Positions 10,728-22,772 of a DNA stretch of 64,000 nt are shown in pieces. Source of the DNA: Blastobasis lacticolella (lineage: Eukaryota; Arthropoda; Insecta; Lepidoptera; Blastobasidae); the NCBI GenBank assembly GCA_905147135.1, contig LR990041.1:10477907-10541906 (forward strand), in the 5' to 3' direction. The position numbers and the translations under genes are program-made. The notes beneath the pieces are model-generated. The model ran no database searches, had not been told where the DNA came from, and was given only the letters and a program-made list of their open reading frames with translations. Positions within the stretch are counted from its first letter, which is position 1. The number at the start of each line of letters is the position of its first letter.

Positions 10728-11544
10728 GTGGCTGAAAAAAAAATGTCTCCTAGGCAGACCATAATTTATTGATACTATTGTTTCGACACCTACCGCATGC
10801 TTAACATCTAATAACTTGATACCTACAATACAGAATACACTCCAGGCCTGTACAAAATACACGCCTGACTTCGAAGCCGCAAGTGACATGACATATTAGC
10901 GGCGTCGTCTCACTAAAGCTTTTTTAAATTTAGAATAATGCATAATTAACTCATAGCTAATATAATTATATCAAGTTTATCGATTTAGTAATATGATCCT
11001 TATTTTGTAACTTATAGAAAATAGTATCCATCTGATGTAATTTCTTAGCACTTAGACGTAGCTTGAATTTAAGGGAAGGACATAAGATATTTGATCATTT
11101 CAACGAAATCTCTGGCAATAGCTAGTGACTTTGATACTGAGAGCACCACATACAAAAAGTAACATTTAGGTACACTAATTCGTTGTTTCAGGTAATTGGG
11201 AAAATAAATATTTTAGTTGATCTGTGACATTGTTTTGTATTTTTTATATGTGTCAATTACAAAATCGATTATAACCTATATAAAGGTATTAGTCAAGATT
11301 TTAAAATTATGTCAGTATGCTACAAAGTATTGATCAAATAACACCTTGTGATCCAATATCATGTAAATGTCATTTGAATATCATACCTACTATTAAAAAT
11401 ATATGTGTATAATGTGTATTGTGTGTCCTGCGTGCGTAAACACTATTATTGCGTACCCTAAACAAGCATACGGAAAACCCACTAGCAGCAGTTTATCACT
11501 CGAAATTCCTTTAAGAGAGTCTAAAGCGTTCATTATTGTTCCAG
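10728..11544. other. No gene seen; possible upstream region of the 11.7-kb gene
   Basis: AT-rich. Short open frames only. A pyrimidine-rich stretch ending ATTGTTCCAG at 11535-11544 would serve as a splice acceptor for the next exon. Confidence 0.45.
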
Positions 11545-11578
11545 GTCTCAGCTGGTCGAACCAATACAATGGTCTAAG

Positions 11579-11653
11579 ATGCTGGAGACCGCGCCCAGGG
11601 AACGGATCAGATGCGTGACGGGCACAGAATGTGACCAGACCGCCTTGGTGTGA
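11579..11653 (+). other. Short upstream ORF before the membrane-protein frame
   Basis: An ATG at 11579 opens 24 codons (MLETAPRERIRCVTGTECDQ...) ending in TGA at 11651-11653, five bases before the ATG of the 93-codon frame. If both lie in one mRNA this uORF would restrain translation of the main frame. It could also be the end of an exon read in another frame. Confidence 0.3.
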
Positions 11654-11657
11654 CGTG

Positions 11658-11939
11658 ATGCAACTAGTAATGCTGAACTTTCTAATCATGTTCGATGTGG
11701 TGTTCGTTTTCTTCTTATTCCTGATCGCGGTTACCTGCGTCATGAACTATATGCCCGGGCGTAGTAAGAAGCTAGAAGCATCGGAAGAGGAGGTGGATAG
11801 TGACGTCATTCCCCCACCGCCCCTGTTCGCCGGTGACGACGATGACGATCACTTGACCAGCCGGGACACGTACGTGGTGATACCACCGCCCCTGGACAAC
11901 GCCAGTACTAAGGACTCGTGTCCCATTCACGTTGTTTAG
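11658..11939 (+). CDS. Putative small single-pass membrane protein, acidic proline-rich tail
   Basis: The 93-residue product starts at the first ATG after an in-frame TGA (11616). Residues 3-32 form one long hydrophobic segment rich in Leu, Val, Phe and Ile. A short basic stretch follows (GRSKK, 34-38), which by the positive-inside rule would place the C-terminal tail in the cytoplasm. The tail is acidic (EASEEEVDSD, then a run of five Asp at 60-64) and holds two similar proline motifs, VIPPPPLF and VIPPPLDN. G+C is clearly above the flanks, which supports coding. A splice acceptor candidate (TTGTTCCAG at 11536-11544) would open its exon. No family is recognised, and it may be one exon of a longer transcript. 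Confidence 0.5.
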   Translation: MQLVMLNFLIMFDVVFVFFLFLIAVTCVMNYMPGRSKKLEASEEEVDSDVIPPPPLFAGDDDDDHLTSRDTYVVIPPPLDNASTKDSCPIHVV

Positions 11940-12259
11940 TATAAGCATCGATATAGTAAGTATTTTCTTATTAACACATAGTCCAATCGAAGTTTCAATT
12001 TTATTTATACCGACCGAAATATTTTATTGTTATCTAAACAGCACAATAAGAGCGGTCACCAATTCTTCTTCGACTAAAAATTGTAACTAAGCGCTATACT
12101 ATTAAAAATAGCTAGGATTTGGCAAATTATGATTATTTAATTTTAAATTTTTATCATTGTTCATTACATTCGCAAACGAAAAAAATACTTTTGTCAAACA
12201 ACTAGAAAAAGTCACTTTGCCAACAGATGCATACAGCCCGTTTGTTATTGTAATAATAT
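11940..12259. other. No gene seen; possible 3' UTR of the preceding frame
   Basis: AT-rich. No clear AATAAA within the first 200 bases on the plus strand. Confidence 0.4.
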
Positions 12260-12800
12260 AACCCGACCGGGGAACCTGTAGCAAAATCTGGCCGCCGACC
12301 GCTGTAGGCCAAATAATCGTTCATTGTGTCTTCTACAGAAACAATTGTTGGTCCCACGCTGGGCGCCATGTATGAGTGATCTTTCAAATTACCTAACCCG
12401 ACCCGAGAACCGAACGTCAAATTTAATCCTGACCTTCAGCTGGGCCATTGTAGACCGGATAATCGTTAATTGTGGCCTTCTTCGAAAAGACTGACTGGTC
12501 CCATACTGGAAATATCTAATTATCAAACCCGACCGAAGAACCGAACGTAACATTTAAATCTGAGCGCTGGCCGGCCGCTGTCGGCTGAATAATCGTTCAT
12601 TGTGGCCTCCTTGAGAAACAATTATTGGTCCCACGCTGGGCGCCATGTACAACTGTTATTTTTAATTATCAAACCCGACCGAAGAACCGAACGTAACATT
12701 TTAAACTGAGCACCGGCCGGCCGCTGTAGGCTGAATAATCGTTCATAGTGGCCTCGTTGAGAAATAGTGACTGGTCCCATGCAGGGCGCCATGTATATAA
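12260..12800 (-). repeat. Tandem array, four units of about 131-146 bp
   Basis: Units begin near 12260, 12395, 12526 and 12672 on the plus strand with AACCCGACC(G/C). Each contains ATAATCGTTCAT or a close variant and, in most, GGTCCCACGCTGGGCGCCAT. On the minus strand the latter reads TGGCGCCCAGCGTGGGACC, like a retroelement primer-binding site complementary to a tRNA-Lys 3' end, preceded by CA. The minus strand also gives a recurring peptide (TMNDYLAYSG, TMNDYSAYSG). A fifth unit lies at 13229-13345. Confidence 0.85.
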
Positions 12801-12949
12801 TATTTGTTTCCTAGAAAGCAGTATCAAAGATGCGCCGCACCATATTGTTTCCATAATAAAAATTTCAGTGACGTCATTCACTACAGTATTACGGCGGCTA
12901 CTTGACGGCTCCGGTGCATTTTAAGAGGTGTAGAGCATAGCAGGGTATC

Positions 12950-13095
12950 TCGTTCGAATTGGAGCCTCCCGGCTGGGGAAGTACCTCCACCTTGCAGAAT
13001 ACTGCAGCCAAACAATATCTAACTTAGTATATTATGTTTAATAGTGTTCCTGCCGGTGAGTAAGGTTTCCAGTGCTCAATGTGGTGGGGATTTTC
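12950..13095 (+). mobile_element. Family C LINE 3' UTR fragment inside the tandem array
   Basis: GGAGCCTCCCGGCTGGGGAA, then CTCCACCTTGCAGAATACTG, then TTCCTGCCGGTGAGTAAGG match the reverse complement of 45620-45760. It separates the fourth and fifth units of the tandem array, so it probably inserted after the array formed. Confidence 0.7.
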
Positions 13096-13228
13096 TACTT
13101 GCCGTTTTCCTACTGCATAACATAAAAAAAACTAGGAAACGGAGCTTTTATCTACTGCTGAGGAGTTAGGGGGAGATTGAAAATTACCGTAAGTGTGCGA
13201 GGACCATCCGGACTGTTCTTAACTATAT

Positions 13229-13345
13229 AATCGAATCAAAGAACCGAACTAACCTTGTCGCCAGCCGGCCGCTGTAGAATGAATAATCGTTTTTGTGACC
13301 TCCTTCAGAAGAAATGGCCAGTCCCATGTTAGGCGCCATTTACAC
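13229..13345 (-). repeat. Fifth, diverged unit of the 12.3-kb tandem array
   Basis: It contains AAAGAACCGAACT, CCAGCCGGCCGCTGTAGAAT, AATAATCGTTTTTGTGACCT and CCCATGTTAGGCGCCAT, in the same order as the other units. Confidence 0.8.
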
Positions 13346-14409
13346 GTGTTTTAAATTTAATATTATTTTGTTTCAGATCATCGTAGGAGTTTATTACGAA
13401 GAAGCCTTATACAGTAGTCAAAATTATGAAAAGAATGTAGCATTTTTTTACTTGCCAATTAATTTTAATATTTTCTTGTTATGTAATGACTACAATGGTG
13501 GTAAATATGGGACTCAAACAGAGATAGCTATGAGAAAATAGTTAGCTATTTTCATCAGGAATATTAGAATGAACGTAATAACAATTTGTAATGAAAATAT
13601 TTCATACGTAGCATTGAAGCGAAAAAACGTAAAATTATTGGTTGGTGTAAGAGAAAAGAGTGTGCAATAATAACAAGTTTATCTTAATATACGGATGGGA
13701 AGAGCTAGAAAAGTCAACCTACCTAAGACGGCAAAATGTAGTTTTTGGTTATGGGTTAAAAAAAGATCACCCCGCTAAGGGCACAAGGTGCATATCATAG
13801 TACTGTTTCTGCAAAATAGCTACTAAGTAAACTGCTGACAATGTCTGAAATGTAATATCGTTAACAAATGACTACGTTAGGACTATGGTCTAATTTTGTA
13901 ATTCATAACTGGACCGTATTCTTAAGATTAATAGTCATCTATTGTAAGCAAACTTCACAAATATGGCAAGTTCATTGACCGATATCGTCATCAGCTGTAA
14001 TTTACCACGGTTGTAATTTATTGTTATAATTTACAATTATTACGTTATATAATCGTTAGAATCTTTATGTAAAGATGTGTCATTAATTCCGTTGACTAGT
14101 AGATGAATTTTTATGTAAAGTGTTCAAACTTCGCACCATTTCGCAAGTGCTTAAATGTGACTGACATAAATATAAAATTAGTTAATTATTATAGATGATA
14201 TTAATATAGAGTAATAGTCACTTTCGCTTGATCAGTGTTCACTGAGGCACTCTAAATGACATTGGTCTCATTTGCCTTACGAAATGATTGCGTTAACGAG
14301 CAATTTATTTAAAATAATTTGACATTTGAAGAAATAATAAAAAATTACAGGCCTAAATTTATGCTAGATATGGACACCAAATGGACTTTAAATGTAACTG
14401 TTAAAGTTA
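13346..14409. other. No gene seen
   Basis: AT-rich. The frame 13314-13541 begins inside the repeat and has no domain. Confidence 0.55.
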
Positions 14410-14822
14410 TTCGTAGTACTCACTATGGGCCTTATAAGAAAGCTCACTGTTACCCAAAGGGCAATGGAAAGAGCTATGCTCGGAGTTTCTTTGCGCGATC
14501 GAGTCAGAAATGAGGAGATCCGCAAGCGAACCAAGGTCACCGACATAGCTCTAAGGATTGCCAGACTGAAGTGGCAGTGGGCAGGGCACATAGCTCGAAG
14601 AACAGATGGCCGATGGGGCAGTAAAGTTCTCGAGTGGCGACCACGTACCGGTAGACGCAGCGTGGGTAGGCCTCCTACAAGGTGGACCGACGACCTGGTA
14701 AGGATCGCAGGTACCAGCTGGATGCGGAAAGCACAGGACCGGTCTTTGTGGAGATCTCTGGGGGAGGCCTATGCCCAGCAGTGGGCGTCTTCTGGCTGAT
14801 ATGATGATGATGATGATGATAG
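14410..14822 (+). mobile_element. RTE-like LINE, C-terminal fragment with (GATGAT)n tail
   Basis: The frame 14425-14799 encodes about 124 residues typical of the C terminus of insect endonuclease/reverse transcriptases: TQRAMERAMLGVSLRDRVRN, KVTDIALRIARLKWQWAGHI, then RTGRRSVGRPPTRWTDDLVR, ending EAYAQQWASSG and a stop. The stop is followed directly by GATATGATGATGATGATGAT, the microsatellite tail used by RTE-type elements instead of poly(A). The reading frame is intact here, but the endonuclease and RT domains are missing (5' truncation near 14410). Its tail resembles that of SINE-B. Confidence 0.9.
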
Positions 14823-15869
14823 TTTTAAAGATAGCATCGAAAATTCCACATCATTCTATAAAAAATACGATATCTTTAGCTAGCTTGTGGAATTTCCACA
14901 TTTAAACAAAAAATGCGCCCTTAATGTTATCGCTTTCTTATGTTAAAGTCTATGTCGACGTTTTTCATTTTCATAAATGTCATCTACCTGTTTTATTACG
15001 AAATAGCGTAAATGTCTGTAAATTAACATTTAAAAAACTGGTAATAGATAGTATTATATTAATGTTAAGGTATAATATTAATAACAAAAGACAATACACT
15101 ACACATTTATGACAATTTTCTCATATCAGGTCATTAATTATAGGCTGGGTTGCTACAAGTTTCTCAAGTTTGTATATGTACTTATTAATTCTTTAACCGT
15201 GTCTTACATTGTACAAGAGAGTACTTTAGAAGCGATCAAAATGTTTCTAAGCATATATATCAAACTTGAGATATCCGTAACATTGTTATTAATAATTAGT
15301 ATAAGGAACACGCGATTAACACCTCACACGCTAAAGTATATTGTAAAGTTTGGAGCGGAGTAATACGTTACGACTGAAATCATTAAACTTATCAGTTGAT
15401 TGAAGAAACCATTGTTAGGTATAGTTAGCGAAATGTATGAAAATCAATTTAAAGCACACTTATAATTTCATACGGGCATTTATATAATTTAATCATGATT
15501 AGTGACAAAATTTTGAAAATTACCTTCCTCAAATAATTGAGTGATTACACATAAGTGTAATAAATTTTTAACCTAAAAATTCGTGTCTACATCAACCATG
15601 ACATGATCTTAGGACACGAATTAAAACAGTCGATAACGCGAACGTACATTGCTTGCTGAATTATTTTACACCTATAACAAAACTTCACCGTTTTAATCCA
15701 ATATGTAAGTAATATGTTCTATAAGTCTAAAGGATAGCCTAATCGTGGTTAATTTGTAAATGTTCGTGTGAAATTAACATGCAGTGTATTTTATTTGATC
15801 TTGTTTCCACAATTTCATTTCTCGTAGGATTCGTAATTCTTTCCCACTGACTTAAACTGTGAACGAGCT
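14823..15869. other. No gene seen
   Basis: AT-rich. The frames 14924-15112 and 15109-15363 have no domain and AT-driven composition. Confidence 0.55.
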
Positions 15870-15992
15870 TAAGGGTGGCTTGCACTAAATTCTTTAAAGC
15901 ATTTAATCTAATACTTAAACAAAAACTTCATACAAAATAATGTTAAACGTCATTCTAAAACGTGTTTAAGAATTTGGTGCAAGCCGGGCTAA
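15870..15992. mobile_element. PIF/Harbinger-like MITE, 117 bp
   Basis: Terminal inverted repeats start GGGTGGCTTGCACTAAATTC on the left and GCCCGGCTTGCACCAAATTC on the right (read inward). TAA at 15870-15872 and 15990-15992 fits the TWA target duplication of this superfamily. No coding capacity. Confidence 0.75.
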
Positions 15993-17769
15993 GTTTAATA
16001 GATATTATCCAAAATAGACATAGGTACCTACTCAACTAACATTGTGTAAGACATTCATGTGTCTCCATGCATACTCAATTTTTACAATAAATATCGATTA
16101 CGTTTTGTGTCTGAAACTATTAATAAAAGTAAAACTAATTACTAAAAATTATAAACACTACCACTGACATAAAAGGGCTTTTGGCATATGACCGCCGGAT
16201 AAAAAGATGTCCAAGCTATGGAAATGTAAAAGTATATCAAAGTAAATTTATTTAAAAAAGACTTACTTATGTAATGAACATTTTGGATTTGTTTATTTTC
16301 GTGGTCTTAATATATAATTTGTTCCCATAAGAAATAACATTACACAATGTGATATATACACAATTTTTAAAAGAAGTAGCTATAGTAAAATTTATTGTTT
16401 TATTGTTATATGAAATAAGACGAGGTAATGGCGCGTACATAAACATTGTAAACTATTTAAAGGTTGTAATTAAGTGACGCCTAAATTAGTTATGAATGGT
16501 CAGCAGAATATAGGTATTGTCAGCCAAGAAAGTGGTTTACCATTTTAGACAAAAAACATGTGCAACCATAAAGTTATTGTGTTCCGTAGCATTACTATAC
16601 TTACTAACTTTATGTGTGCAACGTTATTGCAAATAAATACACAGTATACTTATATTTAAAAACGTCAACGGGTTGACCAGAATGATCTTTAACGGTTTCA
16701 GTAATTTCTGAAATGCCACTGAGTAATTTTAAAAAGTCATAAAAAAAACTCATTTTTTTTGCCTATAAACGACTTAATAACCCCAATTTTAACCGAGTTT
16801 ACTATATTTTCCTAAAATGTGCACGACAACGGAGGCTTAGAAAAATAATCTGCATTCCATTCAGTAACAAATTTACTCGCAACAATTGTAACCGTTATAA
16901 AATAAATAAAATGCACAAAATGCAGTGTCGTCATATCATAATTGGGTGGTTTTATTTCATTTGCATTTTACAATGATAGATGAATTAAAACTCCGTATAA
17001 ATTATACTTAGGTAAGTATATATATAGAGCATAGACCCCTTAGAGCCGAAGTACGGTCAATCTAATTCCGAAATAGATTAGTGATTTTGCACAAAGCTTT
17101 TGACCGCAACTTCGTCGCCATGGAATTAGTTTTTATGTCAGTTTTATTTTGCCCGCAATACCATTTTAAGTGACTTCTGTATTGTAGGAATGCTATTAAA
17201 ACGGGAAGGTCAAGCTGTATCTCTGGTTCTACCAACCCGAATTAGATAAAATATGGCTTACGACTGGCCCTGACCCTGGACTTCAAGCTACTAAACAATT
17301 AAAACCAAATCAAAATTCGTTCAGTAGTTTTTGGTGACGCGCGATTGGGCGTCAGGTTTATTTTGGTAAGTATTTAAACTCAAGTTAGGTAGTAGTAGTT
17401 TACAGTTGGTCATTGTTCACTATGTCATACCCACCACTAAACATTGGATATCGTAACATAGATATCGATAAAACTACTTTTTATCCCAACTCGAGTGTGA
17501 TGTTTGACTTTGAGTCGGTCGACTTCTTAAACCAAGTTAACATTTCGGCTATATGCTCTGTGGGTATAGGTATACATGTTCATCGAGTTACGTCACTGGA
17601 CGGAACTTATGTAATCTGACATTTATTCAAAAATAAAATAACTATTCTATGTACCTACCTAATGCCAACTGATGGTTGTAGGGCTCTACACCATCTCATG
17701 GGCCGCTGCTGACAAAATCCTCACTGAATCGGCTTTACCTTAACGAGTTGTACGGGTAAGATAGTAGTA
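15993..17769. other. No gene seen
   Basis: Very AT-rich. The 68-codon frame at 17413-17619 is not recognisable. Confidence 0.5.
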
Positions 17770-17856
17770 ACATTTTCATTCCTATATTGTGATATTATGG
17801 CTATTATGGGCGGCCTTATAAAAATCCTTAATACCACAATACAAGAATGAAAATGT
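17770..17856. repeat. Imperfect 28-bp foldback
   Basis: Arms 17770-17797 and 17829-17856 pair with about four mismatches around a 31-base loop. The left arm begins ACATTTTCATTCCTATATTG. It may be a small MITE. Confidence 0.75.
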
Positions 17857-18379
17857 CAGGTGAGAATGAATCCAGAGATAGAGGACAACGCCGCATGATG
17901 CTGCCTACCGGTCAAGTTGGAGATGGAAGTCTAGGACAGCTTATCTTGGTTGTCGGGATGGAGAATATACGAGCATAAGTTAATGACAAACTTAAGAATC
18001 ATATCCCTGTGCAGTTGTTATAAAGTTTTTACCTATTGCATGCATGAAATATTTTTTATTCATTAAATAGAAAATACCCTGAGGTTCAAGGACGAGTTCT
18101 TTAGGCCTTGGGACAGCTAATGTATCCTTTAGCAAACTCATTTTCGCTAAAGATGTACCAAATACCCTGTATGCTGCTGCAGCTGCACAGGAAAATTTTC
18201 TTGAAGTGGTAATAATGCACTTATAGCTTGTACCTGCCCGCAAACTGGTAAGGCAAGGTATAGTAAACGTAATAACATGAAAAACTGTGTAATATAAATC
18301 TGTGGTGTAATTTTAGTTTAGCCAGGTATTCTGGTAAGTGACGATGCGGCCGAGTATTGAGATCGCCTGTCTAGGTACA

Positions 18380-18712
18380 GCTTATTGACTTTAACCTTGA
18401 GAGTGTCAAGTTTATAAATACACGGGAGTACACAATATGCATTATAACCTAACCCACAGAAAAGGTCGGATAACCCTATACTAAGTTTACTTAAACTCAA
18501 ATATTTGCTAAACTACAGAACTGATTTTAATAAAACAAGCTAAGAACTATCTCGATTGAACTGGCTTTCAAATAGAGAAAACCGCATCCAAATCGGTTCA
18601 TCTGTTCGGGAGCTACGATGCCACATACACAAAGCTACAGAAACACAGATACACACAACAAACTTGTAACACCCCTTTATTCGTCGAGGGTTAAAAAGAT
18701 TAATGGAAATGG
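18380..18712 (+). repeat. Interspersed repeat E, plus orientation
   Basis: It shares with 31990-32215 the ordered blocks GATTTTAATAAAACAA, GGCTTTCAAATA, AATCGGTTCATC and GTTCGG(G/A)AGCTACGATGCCA. An inverted copy is at 33155-33310. The AACACCCCTTTATTCGTCGA end is typical of abundant insect non-autonomous repeats. No coding frame. Confidence 0.75.
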
Positions 18713-20884
18713 AGAATCCTCAAAAAATGCAACACCGTTTAGTTTGCATAGTGCGACGTCATTCTTTATATCGGTCGCTATACGTCGACACCGTTATCCT
18801 AGGAAACCGTCTCTTAATAATTATAAATTCTTCTTCAAAATCCGCTTCATGTAAGTTTATTAAATGCTAGCATCTAAAATACAGAAATGCCCAGCGGTAG
18901 ACGTCAAACGTCGCGCGTAATTTAAGCAAATTGATGGACTGTTTAATGCACGGTTAAACTTTTCATTTTGATTGCCTAATACATTTTTTCTTATCGAGAC
19001 AGAGTACAGCCATAAAGCACCTAATTTTATAGGCATTTTATTTATAGGTCTTTGGAAGCAAAGACAGTGTATCGCGGGCGGTATTTTTGCCAAGTATCGA
19101 TTCCGGAACTTTGGCCGCAGGTGGGGTCCCGAAATTATCTCGACATCTTATTGGCACGCCCGGGCCGACTTGTAATTAAAGTGTCTTGGTAACAATTTTA
19201 TTAGGGACGTCGATGTTTTTCAATAACTTTGCGCACAAGAAACGGTTTTGTTTCAAGCAAGTGATATTACGTTCATGCCGCTTGACAAGTGACTTGACAC
19301 GTGGCTTGACAATTCAATGGTTGTGGGGTAAAATACACCTAGGTTACGTAATAACTAAGTATAAAGTTATGCACTTAAGTGGCCTAAATCTAGAATATTC
19401 TAACTCAAATAAAAGTAACTAAAATTTTAAGTAAATTATAACTACAATTTTTGACGCAAAATCATTGGGTAGGATGACACACATCAGTATGCAATGCGCC
19501 AAACTGTCCAATTATCAAAACTAACCCAAAGTCTCATAAAGTTCATAATACCTACGAGTATATATTTGATTGTTTCGGGTGTGCCTACCCATCCCCTTGG
19601 GTTTGTATAAAATGATAATATAGAATATACCAACGAACTACTTACTATTAATACAACTATTACTATCCTCCATTCACCCACCAGGAAGTGTGTCCCAATG
19701 AGGTGACAAAATATGGTTAATTGCGAAATAAATTGAATTCATCACGGAATTCAATTAAGTTTCATCACGAGCCGTGCGTGTGAGGCACTGATACAATAAA
19801 TAATGATCCGTCGGTAAAACCGTCACCCTCCGCTCCAGCCGCGGGTAGCTGTATGGGGATGAAATTTATTAATGGCTTTTTAATTTTTGATTGCTTTTTC
19901 AATTCAACATCCCGGTTAGAGCCGTCCTAAACGCGTAGATAGGTAGAATTATACGAGCTGTCATAAATGAACAAAAAGTAATGTAAGGTAACATGACGTA
20001 AATTTTATCGGATATCATGCCATAGAAGTGAGAGATGTTTGTCGGGACCGTGAAAAGTGGAACAATTTAGTCGCTGGCTTCCCCTACAGCAAACAGGCGT
20101 TACGATATGTAGTATGTGACGTATTTTATTTATTTTCTGCATTAAGGAAAACGTACAATTTTACAGGTTTACAATTTTTCTTTCATAGAAACAAGATAAA
20201 CAATAACATTAAAGTCAAATAAGTGTCCACTAAGATATATTTCATTGTTTTATAATTTTGGACTCGAAAAAAATAATTGAACAACAATAACTTAAAAAAA
20301 GAGTTGATACAGAAAGAAAATTAGATACACCATTTTTTAAACTTTTTAAGTGCAGCAATGTTACTATTACAATTTCCATTAAATAAGTTTATTAAAATTA
20401 CGGTTGTACTTATCACAAGCTCTATGTATATAACGATTTTAGACGTAACTTGTATGTATCATGCCTTAGCAACACATTTGTTGCAAAGGTCGATCGATTC
20501 ATATTTTCAAATCATATTTTGTTATGACATAACTCTCAATTTTTCCAATTTGATATAATGGCCGAAATGTGAAAGTAATAAAAAACAAATAAATACCCAA
20601 GCCTCGCCACGCAGTGTACTGTCCATATATTCATTTCAAAATATCCGCTTAGCAACGGAAAATAGTGATGGGATTCAAATGAAATGACCAAAACCAAACA
20701 TCATGTGCTGGTATTTGTCTCATCATTATTCCAATGCCCCAATTCAATTAGGTGGAGTCAGCACAACATGTCTATTGGAGTCATGCTGCACAAGCTTTTT
20801 GCCTTCGTGTTTTACGACCAGCCGCCTGCCTGACGTCAACCTTCCTTAGGAATTCTTGAGATGGCAGTATTTAAAACACAACTG
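18713..20884. other. No gene seen
   Basis: Short open frames only (up to 78 codons), with no domains. A small EcoRI-site palindrome (AATTGAATTC / GAATTCAATT) lies near 19732-19757. Confidence 0.5.
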
Positions 20885-21070
20885 AAATGCTGCTGCCCAT
20901 TTTCCAGACTAAGGATATCCTGTTAACCGCCAAGACTTTAGCTGCCTATTACGACAGCCATAGTCCACTGTTGGTCTTGCGCATCTTCCACATTAGTGGA
21001 TGGTTTTTCCATAATCGCTACACTTGGCAGACGGGTTGGAGAGTGTTTGAAAACGCTGCTGCCCTTTTTC
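20885..21070 (-). mobile_element. SINE-B-related fragments, minus strand
   Basis: The reverse complement carries AATGGGCAGCAGC twice and CTCCAACCCGTCTGCCAAGT followed by GATTATGG, as in SINE-B, but in rearranged order. Probably two partial copies. The open frames 20887-21165 (plus) and 20938-21204 (minus) lie across it and are not genes. Confidence 0.6.
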
Positions 21071-22441
21071 CTGGCCTGCCGCTTTCTATTAGTCGCCTTG
21101 TACGGCCTGGTGAACAGAAGAAACTTGTGTTTATTTTCCTCTGCCAGAAACAATGTGGGTTGTAATTTCACAAGAAAATGTGAAATATGGAATAATAGCG
21201 ACACTGGTAAGGAATGTGGGAATAACTACTAACAAAAGTTGCAACAAAAGTTCCAGTCTCCGGTCTCAAAAACCCAGTCTGAAAAAGCTCATCACTAAAG
21301 GCAATACAAGTTGGAAATGTGCGCATCGAATCACACGGCCGGGTACACATGTCAGTTACATAGGGTTTTTGCGTGCTTCATCAGTCCGATACGGATAAGC
21401 GGACACGAAAATGTACGGTTTTTTGCAGATTCTGTACCTAAATAAAAATGTGTTTCGTAAAAACGGTATATCATAACACCATGGTAAATAAAAATTGAAA
21501 TGTGATAAACACTTACGTCCAAACGCCTGGCTAGTCTTATAAAAACGTATTGATTTGTAGTCAATCAGACCCAAAATAACTAACACTAAAATATAACTCT
21601 GTGTACTTAAATATACCTTGAAGGGATTCCGATCTGTGATATGTAGCTATCTCATTCCGTAATCACGCATTGTCGTGAACTTCGAAATTTCAACCACCAT
21701 GAGTTTAAAAAGACTGTTCTGCGAATTCACATTGAACTTAGAGAATTTCCTCAGCTAAGACAGAGTACTAGTAAGCAAAAATAGTGGTAGGTCAGCAAAA
21801 GACACCTTTACCCAGATAGGTGATACTACATATTATGAATTTTGTAAAAATGTGGAAGTTCTAGGACAGTGTATTATTTTGTGCCATCTCTAGAGGTTGA
21901 GCACATTATACCTAAGTTTAATAAAATAAGTACCACCACGTGGTATTGTTTTATTATAGCAATCTGTCTGATTAATTCTTCGCATAAGGTCTAAAAATAA
22001 ACTTCTGTCCTAATAGCAAATAAAGTCGTTACCCAAACAGCGTTTCGGTACACCCGGACGCCCACTTTCTGACAAATACATAGACCCCCTCTCCAGTAGC
22101 GACGAGCCAGCCTTAATTGAAACATTCGCAGGTATTGCCAGTGGAGTACGGCTAAATGAAGCAATAAATCCCACCGGATGATTCCACAGCGACTTTATTT
22201 CTCCTCTATAGGTTTGCTAAGGTAACACAGACGGCAACCGGAATGGAATTAAGACTGCAATCACAGTGAAGCCTCGATAGTACATTTTCTAGGTATTGGA
22301 GATTGTTCTTCAATAAGAACAGGGCATTTAAAAAGAATAAAGGGGACAGTAGTGAATTTTGAATTTGGAACATGAATGTTTGCTTCTTCTGTGACAAAAG
22401 AGGTCAAGCACCAACAGTGCACGGACCTGATTTTTTTAGGG
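21071..22441. other. No gene seen
   Basis: Several overlapping 60-80-codon frames on both strands, none with a domain. Confidence 0.5.
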
Positions 22442-22495
22442 CTGCCACTTTCATACACTATTACACTGACCTGCAATAGTGTATGAAAGTGGCAG
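22442..22495. repeat. Perfect 21-bp inverted repeat (hairpin)
   Basis: Arms 22442-22462 and 22475-22495 pair without mismatch around a 12-base loop (ACACTGACCTGC). The left arm begins CTGCCACTTTCATACACTAT. The arm length equals that of a small-RNA duplex, but a short foldback insertion is equally possible. Confidence 0.9.
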
Positions 22496-22635
22496 GCCTT
22501 CAATTATACCCCCCTACCACAAAATTTGAGGGAGAGCCGTCAGAGCTAATCCAATAGGAACACTCGATTTAACATTCGCGTCATTGTGTGGGACGTAATC
22601 TTTCAGTAGCCCACAGTCCGTCAAGGGCTTTGGGT

Positions 22636-22772
22636 TGAGTTAGGCCTTTTTCTAATTGGCAACAGTCAATATGGTCGTACGACGTATATCGCCCGACCAA
22701 TAGGGGACCTCAAAACCGCTCGCGGCACGGCATGGTTGTACGACAGTTACCAATTAGGACAACGCCTCACTC
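22636..22772. mobile_element. MITE-like element with imperfect terminal inverted repeats
   Basis: The left end GAGTTAGGCC..CTAATTGGCAACAGTC mirrors the right end, which read inward is GAGTGAGGCG..CCTAATTGGTAACTGTC. The interior is GC-rich, with GTCGTACGAC-type palindromes. No coding capacity. Target duplication not resolved. Confidence 0.65.

Noticed and set aside
12260..12800. CRISPR-like array
   Set aside because: The units are long, diverged and contiguous with no unique spacers, and the genome is eukaryotic.
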